From assembly GCF_021390325.1 (NCBI RefSeq), contig NZ_JAJUWU010000013.1, positions 30,074-94,073 of the forward strand: a stretch of 64,000 nt of DNA, read 5' to 3'. Origin of the DNA: Jiella avicenniae. GTDB taxonomy: Bacteria; Pseudomonadota; Alphaproteobacteria; Rhizobiales; Rhizobiaceae. The translations under genes were made by a program, and so were the position numbers. Under the pieces are notes generated by a model. It was not told the origin of the DNA. It worked only from the letters and a program-made list of their open reading frames with translations, and ran no database searches. This document shows positions 16,728 through 26,135 of the stretch, in pieces (within the stretch, counting starts at the first letter, position 1; the number at the start of each line of letters is the position of its first letter).

Positions 16728-18002
16728 TCAATCGTAGAGATCGCGCCGCGTCGGCGGCAGGCCGCTCGGGCCCTTGGAGCGCTTCGAGGCGAGCGTCTGG
16801 TAGATCAACAGGCCGCCGCGTTGAAAGCCGAGGGAGACGCCGGCGAGATAGAGCAGCCAGAGCCGGGCCTTGTCCTCGCCGGCGATCGCCGAAGCCTCGT
16901 CCATGCGCGCCAGCAGACGGTCGTGCCAGAGCCGGCAGGTGCGGGCATAATGCTCCCGCCAGTTCTCGACGTCGTGGACCTCGAATCGGTGCTTTTCCAG
17001 GAACTGCGCCGTATGGCCGACATGGTCGAGCTCGGCGCCGGGAAAGATGTAGCGGATGATCGCCGCATATTCCTTGGTGCCCTTGCGAAACTTGGCGTCC
17101 GTCTCCTTGGCCGGCCGGGTGATGGCGTGGTGGAGATAGAGACCGTTCGGCCGCAGCAGCTTGCGGACGGCGGAAAAATAGGCGTCGTGCCTGTCCCAGC
17201 CGACATGCTCGAACATGCCGATCGAAGCCACCTTGTCGAACTGGCCGGTCAGCTCCTCGAAGGGCTTGAGCTCGACGGTCACCTTGTCCGACAGGCCCTT
17301 GGCGGCGATACGCTCCTTCGCCAGATCGAACTGCGCCTGGCTGAGCGTCACGCCGTGGCCGGAGACGCCGTAGTTCTCCGCTGCATGGATCAGAAGCGCG
17401 CCCCAGCCGCAACCGATGTCGAGGAAGCGCTCGCCCGGCTCGAGGCGCAGCTTGCGGCAGATCATGTCCAGCTTGTCGAACTGCGCCTTGTCGACATCGT
17501 CGTGCCAGCCGTCGAAATAGCCGCAGGAATAGAGCATGCGGCTGTCGAGGAAGAGCCGGTAGAAGTCGTTCGAGACGTCGTAGTGGAACTGGATCGCCGC
17601 CTTGGAGGAGCCGCTGGCCGAGGCATCCTCGCCGGAAGCGGGGCCCTTGGTCTTCGTCCGGCGCGACAGGCCGTAGAGCGCCGGCAGGCTGGCTGCGATC
17701 TTCAGCTTGTCGATCCGCTTCAGCGCCGCCTTGGTGCGGATGTCGGGCCGGGCGCTCGCGAGATCGAAGATCGTCCCATGCTCGACGTCGATCGCCTTCG
17801 ACATCCACAGGCCGACGGCGGTGGCGATGTTCGGGCTGACGGCGAGCCGGGCGATGGCGGCCGGATCGTTGAGGGCGAGCACCGGGCCGTCCGTCGTCGG
17901 GCCGAGCCATTCCCCGTTCCACAGCCGGATGGCGATCTTCGGTTCGAGCGCGGCGACCACGTGGCGCACGAGATCCGCCAGCTTTTCCTCGGCGTTGGCC
18001 AT
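16728..18002 (-). CDS. cfa: Cyclopropane-fatty-acyl-phospholipid synthase
   Basis: A 424-residue SAM-dependent methyltransferase that converts cis-unsaturated acyl chains of membrane phospholipids to cyclopropane chains. Visible are the SAM loop FLDIGCGWGALLIHAA (about residue 190), the upstream YDVSNDFYRLFLDSRMLYSCGYF segment conserved in CFA synthases, and SIGMFEHVG. The ATG at 18002 (MANAEEKLAD) has GGAG seven bases upstream and is preferred to the ATG at 18023. It is divergent from the CMD-family gene. The length and motif order match the family. Confidence 0.92.
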   Translation of the reverse strand: MANAEEKLADLVRHVVAALEPKIAIRLWNGEWLGPTTDGPVLALNDPAAIARLAVSPNIATAVGLWMSKAIDVEHGTIFDLASARPDIRTKAALKRIDKLKIAASLPALYGLSRRTKTKGPASGEDASASGSSKAAIQFHYDVSNDFYRLFLDSRMLYSCGYFDGWHDDVDKAQFDKLDMICRKLRLEPGERFLDIGCGWGALLIHAAENYGVSGHGVTLSQAQFDLAKERIAAKGLSDKVTVELKPFEELTGQFDKVASIGMFEHVGWDRHDAYFSAVRKLLRPNGLYLHHAITRPAKETDAKFRKGTKEYAAIIRYIFPGAELDHVGHTAQFLEKHRFEVHDVENWREHYARTCRLWHDRLLARMDEASAIAGEDKARLWLLYLAGVSLGFQRGGLLIYQTLASKRSKGPSGLPPTRRDLYD

Positions 18003-18214
18003 CCGATCACTCCGACTTTCCATGAAAATGCGCGGTTGCGCGGTGGCTTAGCCCGCCCGCGGCGACGGCGCAATTGCGGGGCGCTCCTCCTGCCGGCCCC
18101 GAGCGCTGCCCCGATGAAATTTCGGCAATGGTCCTGGAGGGAACGGCGCGGCCTCTATGTTGCATTGCACAATCGCCGCGAAGTCGCGGCACCCGAAAAC
18201 GAAAGGATGCCGCC

Positions 18215-18784
18215 ATGCGCCTGCCCCTGATCGCGCCTGCCGATCTCACCGCCGAACAGAAGCCGCTCTACGACGACATGAAGGCCGGCATCTCCAGCAA
18301 TTTCAACGCTTTCGAGGCCGTGCGCGAGGATGGCGCGCTGATGGGGCCGTGGAACCCGTGGCTGCACGAGCCGAAGATCGGCGGCGCCATCTGGGAGCTG
18401 ACCAAGGCGATGTCGATGGAGGCGACCCTGCCCGACAACGCCCGGCAGATCGCCATTCTCGTCACCGGCGCGCATTTCAACGCCGCCTACGAGATCTATG
18501 CCCATGTCGCCGTCGCCGAGAAGGAAGGGATGACCGAGGAGCGGCTGTCGACGCTCGTAGCCGGCGTCAAGCCGACGGGGCTCGAAGGCGCCGAGGAGGT
18601 CGCCTACGACGTCGCCTTCGCGCTGCTCAACGGCGGCGGCATCCTGCCGCGTCCGACCTACGATCTGGCGGTGAAGACCTTCGGCCAGCATGGCGCCAAC
18701 GAGCTGATCTATCTCGTCGGCCTCTACAGCCTCGTGTCGGTGACGCTGAACGGCTTCAACGTGCCGGTTCCCGAGAAGGAATGA
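18215..18784 (+). CDS. Carboxymuconolactone decarboxylase (CMD)-family protein without redox cysteines
   Basis: A 189-residue AhpD/CMD-like all-helical protein. The core helix region NARQIAILVTGAHFNAAYEIYAHVAVAEKEGM contains the family's Glu and His but not the CxxC of AhpD peroxidoreductases, so it resembles the decarboxylase-like, non-redox branch. The ATG at 18215 follows AAAGGA at 18202-18207. The 190 bp upstream are shared with divergent cfa. The actual substrate is unknown. Confidence 0.8.
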   Translation: MRLPLIAPADLTAEQKPLYDDMKAGISSNFNAFEAVREDGALMGPWNPWLHEPKIGGAIWELTKAMSMEATLPDNARQIAILVTGAHFNAAYEIYAHVAVAEKEGMTEERLSTLVAGVKPTGLEGAEEVAYDVAFALLNGGGILPRPTYDLAVKTFGQHGANELIYLVGLYSLVSVTLNGFNVPVPEKE

Positions 18785-18795
18785 GCCGGCGCGGC

Positions 18796-19311
18796 TCAGC
18801 GGCCGGCGAGCGCCACGGCGGAGGGATCCTCGCCTCGCAGGGCGCCGCTGCGCAGCTCGCCGTCGGCGCACCAGTTCCGGCGCTTGCCGCCCTTGTAGGG
18901 CGCGACGAGTCCTTCCTTGAGGAGCGTCCGGGCGAGGTCGTCGTTGCCCTTGGCGGAGAGCCTGGCGAGGACGCGGCCGAAATACTTGTCGCCGGAAATG
19001 TCGCTGAGCCGGACTTCGCCCGAGCCGACGAGTTCCTGCAGTCGCGCCGTCGCGCGGGCCGCGGCGGCCTTTTCGGCCGCGCATTTGCCGCGCTTTTCCG
19101 GCGCGTCGATGCCGCGCAGCCTGACGGCGACGTAAACGCTCTGCATCGGCCAGACGAAGGCCTCGACCTCGACCGTGTCGCCGTCGCGCACCTTGACGAC
19201 GTTGGCGGCGACGGGCCCGGCGATCTCGCGCGGATAGACAGCCTCGCCCGCCAGCCCGGGGCTGGCGGCGGTGGCACATCCTATGAGGGCAAGGCACGCG
19301 ATTGCGCGCAT
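18796..19311 (-). CDS. Secreted thermonuclease-like (SNase) protein
   Basis: A 171-residue protein with a Sec signal peptide (MRAIACLALIGCATAASPGLAGEA) followed by a staphylococcal-nuclease domain: VVKVRDGDTVEVEA (metal-binding Asp residues) and VRLRGIDAPE (Arg and Glu of the catalytic set), ending in a short C-terminal part. It probably acts as an exported or periplasmic nuclease, or as a nuclease-fold protein of unknown target. The ATG at 19311 is chosen to give the signal peptide directly at the start. It converges with the CMD gene, leaving 11 bp. Confidence 0.85.
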   Translation of the reverse strand: MRAIACLALIGCATAASPGLAGEAVYPREIAGPVAANVVKVRDGDTVEVEAFVWPMQSVYVAVRLRGIDAPEKRGKCAAEKAAAARATARLQELVGSGEVRLSDISGDKYFGRVLARLSAKGNDDLARTLLKEGLVAPYKGGKRRNWCADGELRSGALRGEDPSAVALAGR

Positions 19312-19496
19312 TGGAAACGGTGCTCCGTCTGAGAACAATTTCCTATGTACGCGGCAGAAGGCGATTCGGCAAGGCAAGGTCGATTCACGGAGGCGAGAGC
19401 GGACAGATCAAGACGCGGATTCCACGAAGTCCGCGACTCGGTGAAGTTATAGGATGTTCAACCTACAATCATCGCGGGAATTTGGCTCACCCCATT

Positions 19497-19775
19497 TCAG
19501 AAGTCGGAGATGATGCCGTTCTTCTCCCAGTCGCCGTAGCGGATCGGCTCCGGGCCGTTGCGGCCGTTCACCTCCTTCGGCCTGTCTTCGGGATCGACCG
19601 TTTCGGCCGCGCGCCTGCGGCGCCGTTCCTCTGCCTCGGCGAGCGCCCGTCTTGCCGCCGGCGTGAGTTCGCGGCGGCCGTGGCTCCCCGGCTGTTCTGA
19701 GGAAAGGCGCATCCGATCGAGGATCGCGTCCTCACGCACGGCCTTGCCGTCATTCACATTGCCGTCGTCGCTCAT
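19497..19775 (-). CDS. DUF1674 / SDHAF4-like succinate dehydrogenase assembly protein
   Basis: A 92-residue protein whose C-terminus (PKEVNGRNGPEPIRYGDWEKNGIISDF) is the diagnostic block of DUF1674, the bacterial homologue of SDHAF4/Sdh8, which helps assemble flavinylated SdhA. The N-terminal half is low-complexity and charged, as usual. The ATG at 19775 has AGGGA upstream. In many Hyphomicrobiales this gene sits next to htpX and rsmB. Here a toxin-antitoxin pair and a small gene lie in between. Confidence 0.88.
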   Translation of the reverse strand: MSDDGNVNDGKAVREDAILDRMRLSSEQPGSHGRRELTPAARRALAEAEERRRRRAAETVDPEDRPKEVNGRNGPEPIRYGDWEKNGIISDF

Positions 19776-19948
19776 CGAATTCGTCCCTTCCGCACCAGCC
19801 GGTCGTCTGCGCAGATAGTCGCGCCCTCACGCGAGCGAAAGTGGGCACCAGCCTGGCGGAGACCCGGGATGGCTGGCGAGGCGCCGCGAAAGCGGAACGA
19901 GCGCCCCAGAATACACCCTTAACCGCTGATCCAGCGCCTGCGGCGCCG

Positions 19949-20242
19949 TCAGAACCGCTTGGGGATGTTCGCACGGTCCGGCAAAATCCGTACGATCCGT
20001 ATCCCACCGCGAATTCGCGTGAAGAAAATCAAAAAGGGATAATTTCTGACCGGGAAATAGCGAATGTCGGGTGGAAATTCCGGATAAGTCAGGCCGATCC
20101 CGGGGAAATCGTCGAGCAGGGAGAAGAGTTCGTCGAAGCGGCGCAAAACTCTTTGCGCGTGACTTACACCATAGGTAGTGGCGCCTTGAAGCCAGATCTG
20201 CTCGAGGTCGGCTCGGGCTGCCCTACTGGTTCGAACGGCCAT
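19949..20242 (-). CDS. parE: ParE/RelE-family toxin
   Basis: A 97-residue protein. The sequence ...ARADLEQIWLQGATTYGVSHAQRVLRRFDELFSLLDDFPGIG and the C-terminal RYFPVRNYPFLIFFTRIRGGIRIVRILPDRANI are typical of ParE-type toxins (plasmid stabilisation family), which poison gyrase or cleave mRNA depending on subgroup. The ATG at 20242 overlaps the antitoxin gene by 20 bp, the usual coupling of antitoxin then toxin. Confidence 0.88.
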   Translation of the reverse strand: MAVRTSRAARADLEQIWLQGATTYGVSHAQRVLRRFDELFSLLDDFPGIGLTYPEFPPDIRYFPVRNYPFLIFFTRIRGGIRIVRILPDRANIPKRF

Positions 20243-20498
20243 GCGGATACTTCGCCCGCAATTTCGCCTCGAACGCGTCGGCACCTTCCCATGGCTCGCC
20301 CGGTCCGCTCAATCCTCGTTCGAGTTCCCGGTTGAGAGCGGCGGCCTCCATTCCCGTCCGTTCCAGAATATCCGGTTCCGGGTTCTCGCCGAGGCTTCGC
20401 AAAGCTGCGTCGATCACGGCTTCTTCCGAACTGCCGACACCGCGCTCCAATGCACGGCGTACCAAAGCTTCCTGATCGGCTGTCAGTGTGATGGTCAT
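20223..20498 (-). CDS. parD: ParD/CopG-like antitoxin
   Basis: A 91-residue protein starting TITLTADQEALVRRALERGVGSSEEAVIDAALRSLGE, a ribbon-helix-helix-type antitoxin N-terminus, followed by an extended toxin-binding tail. It precedes and overlaps the ParE-like toxin gene on the same strand. By analogy it neutralises the toxin and autorepresses the operon. Confidence 0.85.
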   Translation of the reverse strand: MTITLTADQEALVRRALERGVGSSEEAVIDAALRSLGENPEPDILERTGMEAAALNRELERGLSGPGEPWEGADAFEAKLRAKYPHGRSNQ

Positions 20499-20621
20499 GA
20501 CGAAATCATAGGTTCCCGCTCCAGTTTCCGCCAGCCGAATCTCGAGGCGCTTCCGACGAGCCCGGAAGTGCCCGGAGAAGAATCCGCTCCTTGGCGTCCG
20601 GCCCGTGGTCCGCCTGGGCCG

Positions 20622-20897
20622 TCACTCCGCGAGTTCGCCCCAGCGCGGATCCCATTCGACGCCGACCTCCATCTCGACGAGGACTTCTGTGTCGCCGAGC
20701 ATCTCGCGCTGGTTCTCGACCGTGCGGAACGCCTCTTCCGGGTCCATTTCCTCGCTCGGAAAGATCGTCGGCTCGGTGACGTCGCCGGTGTCCCGGTGCC
20801 CGACGATCATCGCCTTGACCATGTCGCCCTCCTCGACCAGGCGGACGACGATCTGGCCTTCCTCGCGCTCGCCTTCCAGGCGTCGATACTGTGCCAT
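20622..20897 (-). CDS. Conserved-looking small acidic protein of unknown function
   Basis: A 91-residue acidic protein (MAQYRRLEGEREEGQIVV...ending VGVEWDPRWGELAE) with predicted alternating strands and helices but no motif I recognise. It has a clean ATG and stop, codon use like its neighbours, and occupies its own space between the antitoxin gene and htpX, so it is likely real. No signal peptide or membrane segment is seen. Confidence 0.65.
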   Translation of the reverse strand: MAQYRRLEGEREEGQIVVRLVEEGDMVKAMIVGHRDTGDVTEPTIFPSEEMDPEEAFRTVENQREMLGDTEVLVEMEVGVEWDPRWGELAE

Positions 20898-21105
20898 TGT
20901 CGGTTCTCCTCGATGAAGCTATTCGAACAGCAATCCCGCAGCGCCCGGAAGGCTCCTTGGAGGCGGGGCGGAAAAGCGTCTCCGCCGCTCGGCCGGGGCG
21001 GCAACGATCGGTCGGGAACCGTTGAAGACCCCTTGCGACATTCCCAGATTTCAGGCGTTCGGGCGCTCTCAAGCCCCGCTTGGACGAAAGGTTCGAGGTA
21101 GCCTC

Positions 21106-22200
21106 ATGAGCATGATCAAGACGGCGATGCTGATCGCCTTCCTCACCGCCCTGTTCATGGGGGTCGGTCTCCTGATCGGCGGGCGCGGCGGCATGATGAT
21201 CGCGCTGGTCATCGCGCTCGGCATGAACCTCTTCGCCTACTGGAACGGCGACAAGATGGTCCTGAGGATGTACGGCGCGCGCGAGGTCGACCCCCGCACG
21301 GCGCCGGAGTTCTACCGGATCGTCGAGGGGCTGGCCGGCCGTGCCGGCCTGCCGATGCCGCGGGTCTTCGTCATCGACAGCGACCAGCCCAACGCCTTCG
21401 CCACCGGCCGCAACCCGGAGAACGCCGCCGTCGCGGCCAGCACCGGGCTTCTGCGCTCCCTGAGCCAGGAGGAGATCGCCGGCGTCATGGCCCATGAGCT
21501 CGCCCATGTCGAACATCGCGACACGCTGACCATGACGATCACCGCGACGCTCGCCGGAGCGATTTCGATGCTCGCCAATTTCGGCATGTTCTTCGGCGGC
21601 AGCCGCGACAACAACAATCCGCTCGGCTTCGTCGGCGTCCTCGTCGCCATCGTCGTCGCGCCGCTGGCGGCGATGATGGTGCAGATGGCCGTCAGCCGGA
21701 CGCGGGAATACGAGGCCGACCGGCGCGGCGCCGAGATCTGCGGCCAGCCCCTGTGGCTCGCCTCGGCGCTCGGCAAGATTGCCGGCGCCGTGCGCCAGCG
21801 GCCGAACTGGGGCGCCGAGCGCAATCCCGCGACGGCCCACATGTTCATCATCAATCCCTTGAACGGTCAGCGCATGGACAGCCTGTTCTCCACCCATCCG
21901 GCGACGGAAAACCGCATCGCCGCGCTCGAGGAGCTGGCGAGCGACATGGGCCGCGCGAGGCTCGATCGCCGCGACGCCGACCGGCTGGGCGCCCCGATGG
22001 GCGACGGCCGCGGGGTGGCTCGGAGCGACGGGTGGGCGGGCGGAGGACAGTCCGCAGCGCCCCGCAGGGGCGGCAGGGCCGGCCCCTGGGACGGGCGTCC
22101 CCATGATCCGAAGAGCGACGCGAAGGAGGCGGACGGGCGCGGGCCCTGGGGTCGCGCCGGTTCGGGCCGCGGTCCCTCGCGCAAGGGGCCGTGGGGTTGA
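21106..22200 (+). CDS. htpX: Membrane zinc metalloprotease HtpX with long PWG-rich tail
   Basis: A 364-residue M48 protease of inner-membrane protein quality control. Two N-terminal membrane segments ([36 protein letters not shown]), the zinc motif HELAHVEH (about residue 130), two further membrane segments ([35 protein letters not shown]) and the third ligand Glu in [12 protein letters not shown] are present. The last 65 or so residues are Gly/Arg/Pro/Trp-rich, with GPW repeats ([17 protein letters not shown]), an extension beyond the enzyme fold. Its stop overlaps the rsmB start region. Confidence 0.95.
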   Translation: MSMIKTAMLIAFLTALFMGVGLLIGGRGGMMIALVIALGMNLFAYWNGDKMVLRMYGAREVDPRTAPEFYRIVEGLAGRAGLPMPRVFVIDSDQPNAFATGRNPENAAVAASTGLLRSLSQEEIAGVMAHELAHVEHRDTLTMTITATLAGAISMLANFGMFFGGSRDNNNPLGFVGVLVAIVVAPLAAMMVQMAVSRTREYEADRRGAEICGQPLWLASALGKIAGAVRQRPNWGAERNPATAHMFIINPLNGQRMDSLFSTHPATENRIAALEELASDMGRARLDRRDADRLGAPMGDGRGVARSDGWAGGGQSAAPRRGGRAGPWDGRPHDPKSDAKEADGRGPWGRAGSGRGPSRKGPWG

Positions 22201-23636
22201 ACGGGGCGAAGGGTCCGCATCCGACCGACGGTGCCGGGAAGACGAGGAAGCCGGGGAGACCGGGCGTGGGGCGTGGGGGCAGGCCGGATCGTCCCGGCCG
22301 TCCCGCGCCTGCCGACGATCGGCCGGGCCTCGCGGTGCGGCAGGTGGCGGCGCGGCTTTTGGCCGCCGTCGTCGACAAGCAGACCTCGCTCGACGGCCTG
22401 ACCGACGCCGTGACCGGCCATCCGCATCTGCGCCAGCTCGAGCCGCGGGACCAGGCGCTGGTCAAGGCGATCCTCACCTCGGCCCTCAGGTTTCGCGGTA
22501 CGATCGAGGCGGAGATTGCGGCGAGGCTCGAACGGCCGCTGCCCTCCGGGGCAGCTTCGCTGCGGCATGTCCTGCATGTCGGGGCGGCGCAGATCCTGTG
22601 CCTCGACGTGCCGGATTCGGCGGCCGTCGATCTCGCCGTCGCCAGTGCCGGTTCGGATCCGCGTGCCGCGCGCTTCTCCGGCCTCGTCAACGCCGTCCTG
22701 AGGCGGATTGCGCGGGAGGCCGGGCGCCTGCCCGACCTTCAGGCCGATCCCCGCCGGAACTGCCCGGACTGGCTGTGGAGCCGGCTCGTCGAGCAATATG
22801 GGCCGGAGCGTGCCGGCGCCATCGCAGGCGCCCATCTCGCCCGTGCGCCCATCGATCTGACGGTCAAGTCCGATGCGCAAGGCTGGGCGGCGCGCCTCGG
22901 TGGCCGGGCGATCGGGCGCCGTTCCGTGCGGCTTTCCGCGATCGAGGGGCCGATTTCGGGGCTCGATGGTTTCGACACCGGCGAATGGTGGGTGCAGGAC
23001 GTCGCCGCCGCGCTCCCCGTCCAGCTGTTCGGTGACGTTGCCGGCAAGCGCGTCGGCGATCTCTGCGCCGCGCCGGGCGGCAAGACGGCGCAGCTCGCCG
23101 CCGCCGGCGCCCGGGTGACGGCGCTCGACCAGTCGTCCTCACGCATCCGGCGGCTGAAGGAGAATCTCGGGCGTCTCGGCCTTTCCGCCGAGACGCTGAC
23201 CGGGGACGTCATGGCGTTCGCCCCCGACCACCGCTTCGAGGCGGTGCTTCTCGACGCGCCCTGCTCGTCGACCGGCACCATCCGCCGCCACCCGGACGTC
23301 GCCTATACCAAGGACGATGCGGAAATCGAAAAGCTCGCCGCTCTTCAGCTGCGCCTTCTGACCCCGGCGGCCGATCTCGTCGAACCCGGCGGCCTGCTGG
23401 TGTTTGCCAACTGCTCGATCGACGGGCGGGAAGGGGAAGACGTCGCCGCCGCCTTTCTCGAAGCCCGGCCGGACTATGCGCTGGTGCCGGTCGCTCCGGG
23501 CGAGCTGGAAGGCTTCGACTTCGCCGTCTCGCCGGACGGAATGTTGCGCACCACGCCCGAGATGCTGGGGGGCGGCGAAGCGGGCGGCGGCCTCGACGGC
23601 TTCTTCGCCGCAAGGTTCAGACGCGAAAAAGCTTGA
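22191..23636 (+). CDS. rsmB: RsmB-family 16S rRNA (cytosine-C5) methyltransferase
   Basis: A 481-residue protein. A basic Gly/Arg/Pro-rich leader is followed by a NusB-like RNA-binding domain ([20 protein letters not shown]...) and a SAM-dependent Rossmann domain with [13 protein letters not shown] (SAM binding), [15 protein letters not shown] (motif IV with one catalytic Cys) and [12 protein letters not shown] (motif VI with the second). It methylates C967 of 16S rRNA in E. coli. The start is GTG at 22191 or TTG at 22197, both overlapping the end of htpX, so coupled translation is expected. Confidence 0.92.
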   Translation: MGLNGAKGPHPTDGAGKTRKPGRPGVGRGGRPDRPGRPAPADDRPGLAVRQVAARLLAAVVDKQTSLDGLTDAVTGHPHLRQLEPRDQALVKAILTSALRFRGTIEAEIAARLERPLPSGAASLRHVLHVGAAQILCLDVPDSAAVDLAVASAGSDPRAARFSGLVNAVLRRIAREAGRLPDLQADPRRNCPDWLWSRLVEQYGPERAGAIAGAHLARAPIDLTVKSDAQGWAARLGGRAIGRRSVRLSAIEGPISGLDGFDTGEWWVQDVAAALPVQLFGDVAGKRVGDLCAAPGGKTAQLAAAGARVTALDQSSSRIRRLKENLGRLGLSAETLTGDVMAFAPDHRFEAVLLDAPCSSTGTIRRHPDVAYTKDDAEIEKLAALQLRLLTPAADLVEPGGLLVFANCSIDGREGEDVAAAFLEARPDYALVPVAPGELEGFDFAVSPDGMLRTTPEMLGGGEAGGGLDGFFAARFRREKA

Positions 23637-23921
23637 TTTTCCGTAAGGTCGCGTCTCACATTCCCTTTCGGAAGCTTCGTTTCGTAAGGGTTTGTTTACC
23701 CTATTGGCAGAAACTTGGCACCAGACGAGCCACGCGGGGCCTTTGCGGGTCCGGCGCGGCGGCGCCGCGGTACGGGGATCCGATGGGATTTTCGGCGCCG
23801 ACGACGCGTCGCGTGAATGAGGAGAGCGTCCTTTGTGCGTCCCGTCGGGCGCACGGCGCGAGGCCGCCCGGGCGCGTCGCGGGAACCCGGCCGGGCTGAG
23901 CATGGGGTGATCGGAGTGTCG

Positions 23922-25610
23922 ATGTCCTTGGCGGACAAGCCGCAGATCGCGGTTCTGACGATTCAGGAGGCCTGGCGCCGCCTTCGCCGGCGGCTGCGCA
24001 ACGGGCCGATCCATCGTCTGCGCTTCTCCGGCGTCGGCCCCGACCGTCTCGCCGTGGTGCCGCCGACGCTGTATCAGGGCGATCCCTTCATCGCCGAGGC
24101 GATCTATGGCGGCCGCTTCCTCTTCGCCGGGCGGCTGGTGGAAGCGGGCCGGGCCTCGATCTTCCAGCTCGCGCCCCCGACCCCGGAGTTCGCCGCCGAG
24201 CTGCACGGCTTTTCCTGGCTTTCCCACCATGCGGCCGCCGCCGACGCGCTGGCCGCGCAGAATGCCCGCGCGCTGGTTTCCGACTGGCTGCGCTATTCGG
24301 CCGGCCGTCTCGGCGGCGTGGCCTTCGAGCCGGAGGTGACGGCGCGGCGGGTGATCGCCTGGCTCAGCCATGCGGACCTTCTGCTCGGCTCGGCCGAATA
24401 CGACTTCTACCGGCGGTTCCTCAAGAGCCTGACGATCCAGACCCGTTACCTCCGCTCGATCGCCCAGGAGGCGCCGGTCGGCATGCCGCGGCTGACGGTG
24501 CGCATGGCGCTGGCGCTGGCGACGCACTGCCTGCCGGGTCCGGCGAGCCGGATGCGGGCGTCGGCCCAGCAGCTCGCCGACGAGCTCGACCGGCAGATCC
24601 TGCCCGACGGCGGCCATGTGAGCCGCGACCCGGCGGCGCTGGCGACGATCCTCGGCGATCTCCTGCCGATCCGCGAGACGCTGCAGGGCCAGGGCCAGCC
24701 GGTGCCGAAGGGGATCTATTCGGCGATCGACCGCATGCTGCCGGCGCTGCGCTTCTTCCGCCATACCGACGGCACGCTGGCGCTGTTCAACGGCACCGGC
24801 TGCTCGAACATGCAGCTGATGGCGGCGCTGATGCGCTTCGACGAGACGCTCGGCGAGCCGCTGTCGAATGCGCGCCATTCGGGATACCACCGGCTCGCCT
24901 CGGGCAGCACCGTGGTGATCGCCGACACCGGCTGCCCGCCGCCGGTGGCGCTGTCGCGCAACGCCCATGCCGGAACGCTGGCCTTCGAGCTGTCCTCGGC
25001 GGCGGCGCGGATCGTCGTCAATTGCGGCTCGCCGCAGGCCGGCCAGGCGGCGCTGAAGCGGGTGTCCCGCTCGACGGCGGCCCATTCGACGGTGACGATC
25101 GGCGACCGCTCGTCCTCCCGCTTCGCCGGCCAGCCGCATCTCGACCGGTTCCTCGGCTCGCCGCTGGTGCCCGGCCCGACCGGCGTCGAGCTGGAGGAGA
25201 TCGTCGGCGAAGGCGACCGCACCACCGGGTTCGAGGCGACGCACGACGGCTACGACCGCGACCTCGGCTATCTGCACAGCCGCCGCCTCGAACTCGAAAA
25301 CGACGGCTGGACGCTTACCGGCCTCGACCGGCTCACCGCGACGCGCAGGTCGCGGGCCCGGGAAGAAGCGCGCGAGGCGGCGCTGCGCTTTCATCTGCAT
25401 CCGCAGGTCAGCGTCGAGACGATCGGCGACATCGCCCGGCTGTCCCTGCGCGGCCAGATCTGGCGCTTTACGGTCGATCAGCCGTTCACCATCGAGGATT
25501 CGATCCTGTTCGCCGACAGTTCCGGCCCGCGCCGAACCCTGCAGATCGTCGTCAGCGTCGATCCGGGGCTGACGCCGGAAATCGCCTGGAGCTTCGAACG
25601 CCTGTCGTGA
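23922..25610 (+). CDS. Heparinase II/III-family protein
   Basis: A 562-residue protein with an N-terminal alpha/alpha-toroid region and a C-terminal beta-sandwich as in heparinase II/III lyases (FNGTGCSNMQLMAALMRFDET; HSGYHRLASGSTVVIADTG; HDGYDRDLGYLHSRRLEL). No signal peptide is obvious. In Hyphomicrobiales this gene sits between rsmB and purH, a conserved position with no known physiological substrate. The ATG at 23922 has CGGAG six bases ahead. The 285 bp before it hold no gene. Confidence 0.88.
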   Translation: MSLADKPQIAVLTIQEAWRRLRRRLRNGPIHRLRFSGVGPDRLAVVPPTLYQGDPFIAEAIYGGRFLFAGRLVEAGRASIFQLAPPTPEFAAELHGFSWLSHHAAAADALAAQNARALVSDWLRYSAGRLGGVAFEPEVTARRVIAWLSHADLLLGSAEYDFYRRFLKSLTIQTRYLRSIAQEAPVGMPRLTVRMALALATHCLPGPASRMRASAQQLADELDRQILPDGGHVSRDPAALATILGDLLPIRETLQGQGQPVPKGIYSAIDRMLPALRFFRHTDGTLALFNGTGCSNMQLMAALMRFDETLGEPLSNARHSGYHRLASGSTVVIADTGCPPPVALSRNAHAGTLAFELSSAAARIVVNCGSPQAGQAALKRVSRSTAAHSTVTIGDRSSSRFAGQPHLDRFLGSPLVPGPTGVELEEIVGEGDRTTGFEATHDGYDRDLGYLHSRRLELENDGWTLTGLDRLTATRRSRAREEAREAALRFHLHPQVSVETIGDIARLSLRGQIWRFTVDQPFTIEDSILFADSSGPRRTLQIVVSVDPGLTPEIAWSFERLS

Positions 25611-25682
25611 GGGCCGGCCGAAACGCCTCGGACGGGCTCGGAGGGCTGGATCTCGCCGGAAAGAAGCCCAATTGCCGGTGCC

Positions 25683-25901
25683 ATGGCGATCCGAGCGTTT
25701 CCCGTCTTCTTCGTGCTCGTCCCGCTGGTCGGTCTCGCCGGCTGCGGCGGGATGAACCGGGCCGTGACCACCCTGCCGCGGACGTTCGACGACCTCGGCG
25801 ACAAGACGTCGTCGCTGCGCGGCGAGGCGGCCGGGCAACCGTCACGCGGGGTGGAGCAGGAGACGACGGGCCGGCGGGACGGCCCCGCTTCCTCGAGGTG
25901 A
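25683..25901 (+). CDS. Small predicted lipoprotein
   Basis: A 72-residue protein whose first 24 residues form a lipoprotein signal ending LVGLAGC, with Cys24 as the expected lipidation site, followed by a short polar, disordered tail. No family is recognised. It lies in the same direction as heparinase and kup, with no strong ribosome binding site, so the call rests mainly on the lipobox. Confidence 0.5.
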   Translation: MAIRAFPVFFVLVPLVGLAGCGGMNRAVTTLPRTFDDLGDKTSSLRGEAAGQPSRGVEQETTGRRDGPASSR

Positions 25902-26135
25902 ACCGAACGCCGGGACGAACGTTGCAGCGTCCGTCAATCCGCATTCCAATTTCCTGGATCGTGACGAGGAAAGGGTCTATCGACGCTCCGCGGTCGAAGG
26001 GGCGATGCCCGGCGAGTCCGGTCGACCGGCGGCCGAAAGGCCGCTTTCCGCGACGACCTCGACCTGTTCCAAGGATTTCGGGCCACCCGGGCGGTGACGC
26101 CCCCGTAACGGAGTACGGCCGCCGGCCGCTCGATC

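Noticed and set aside
21010..21105. Sigma-32 type promoter before htpX (GTTGAA-N16-CCCAGATTT)
   Set aside because: Only loosely similar to alphaproteobacterial heat-shock promoters; too many such matches by chance to annotate.
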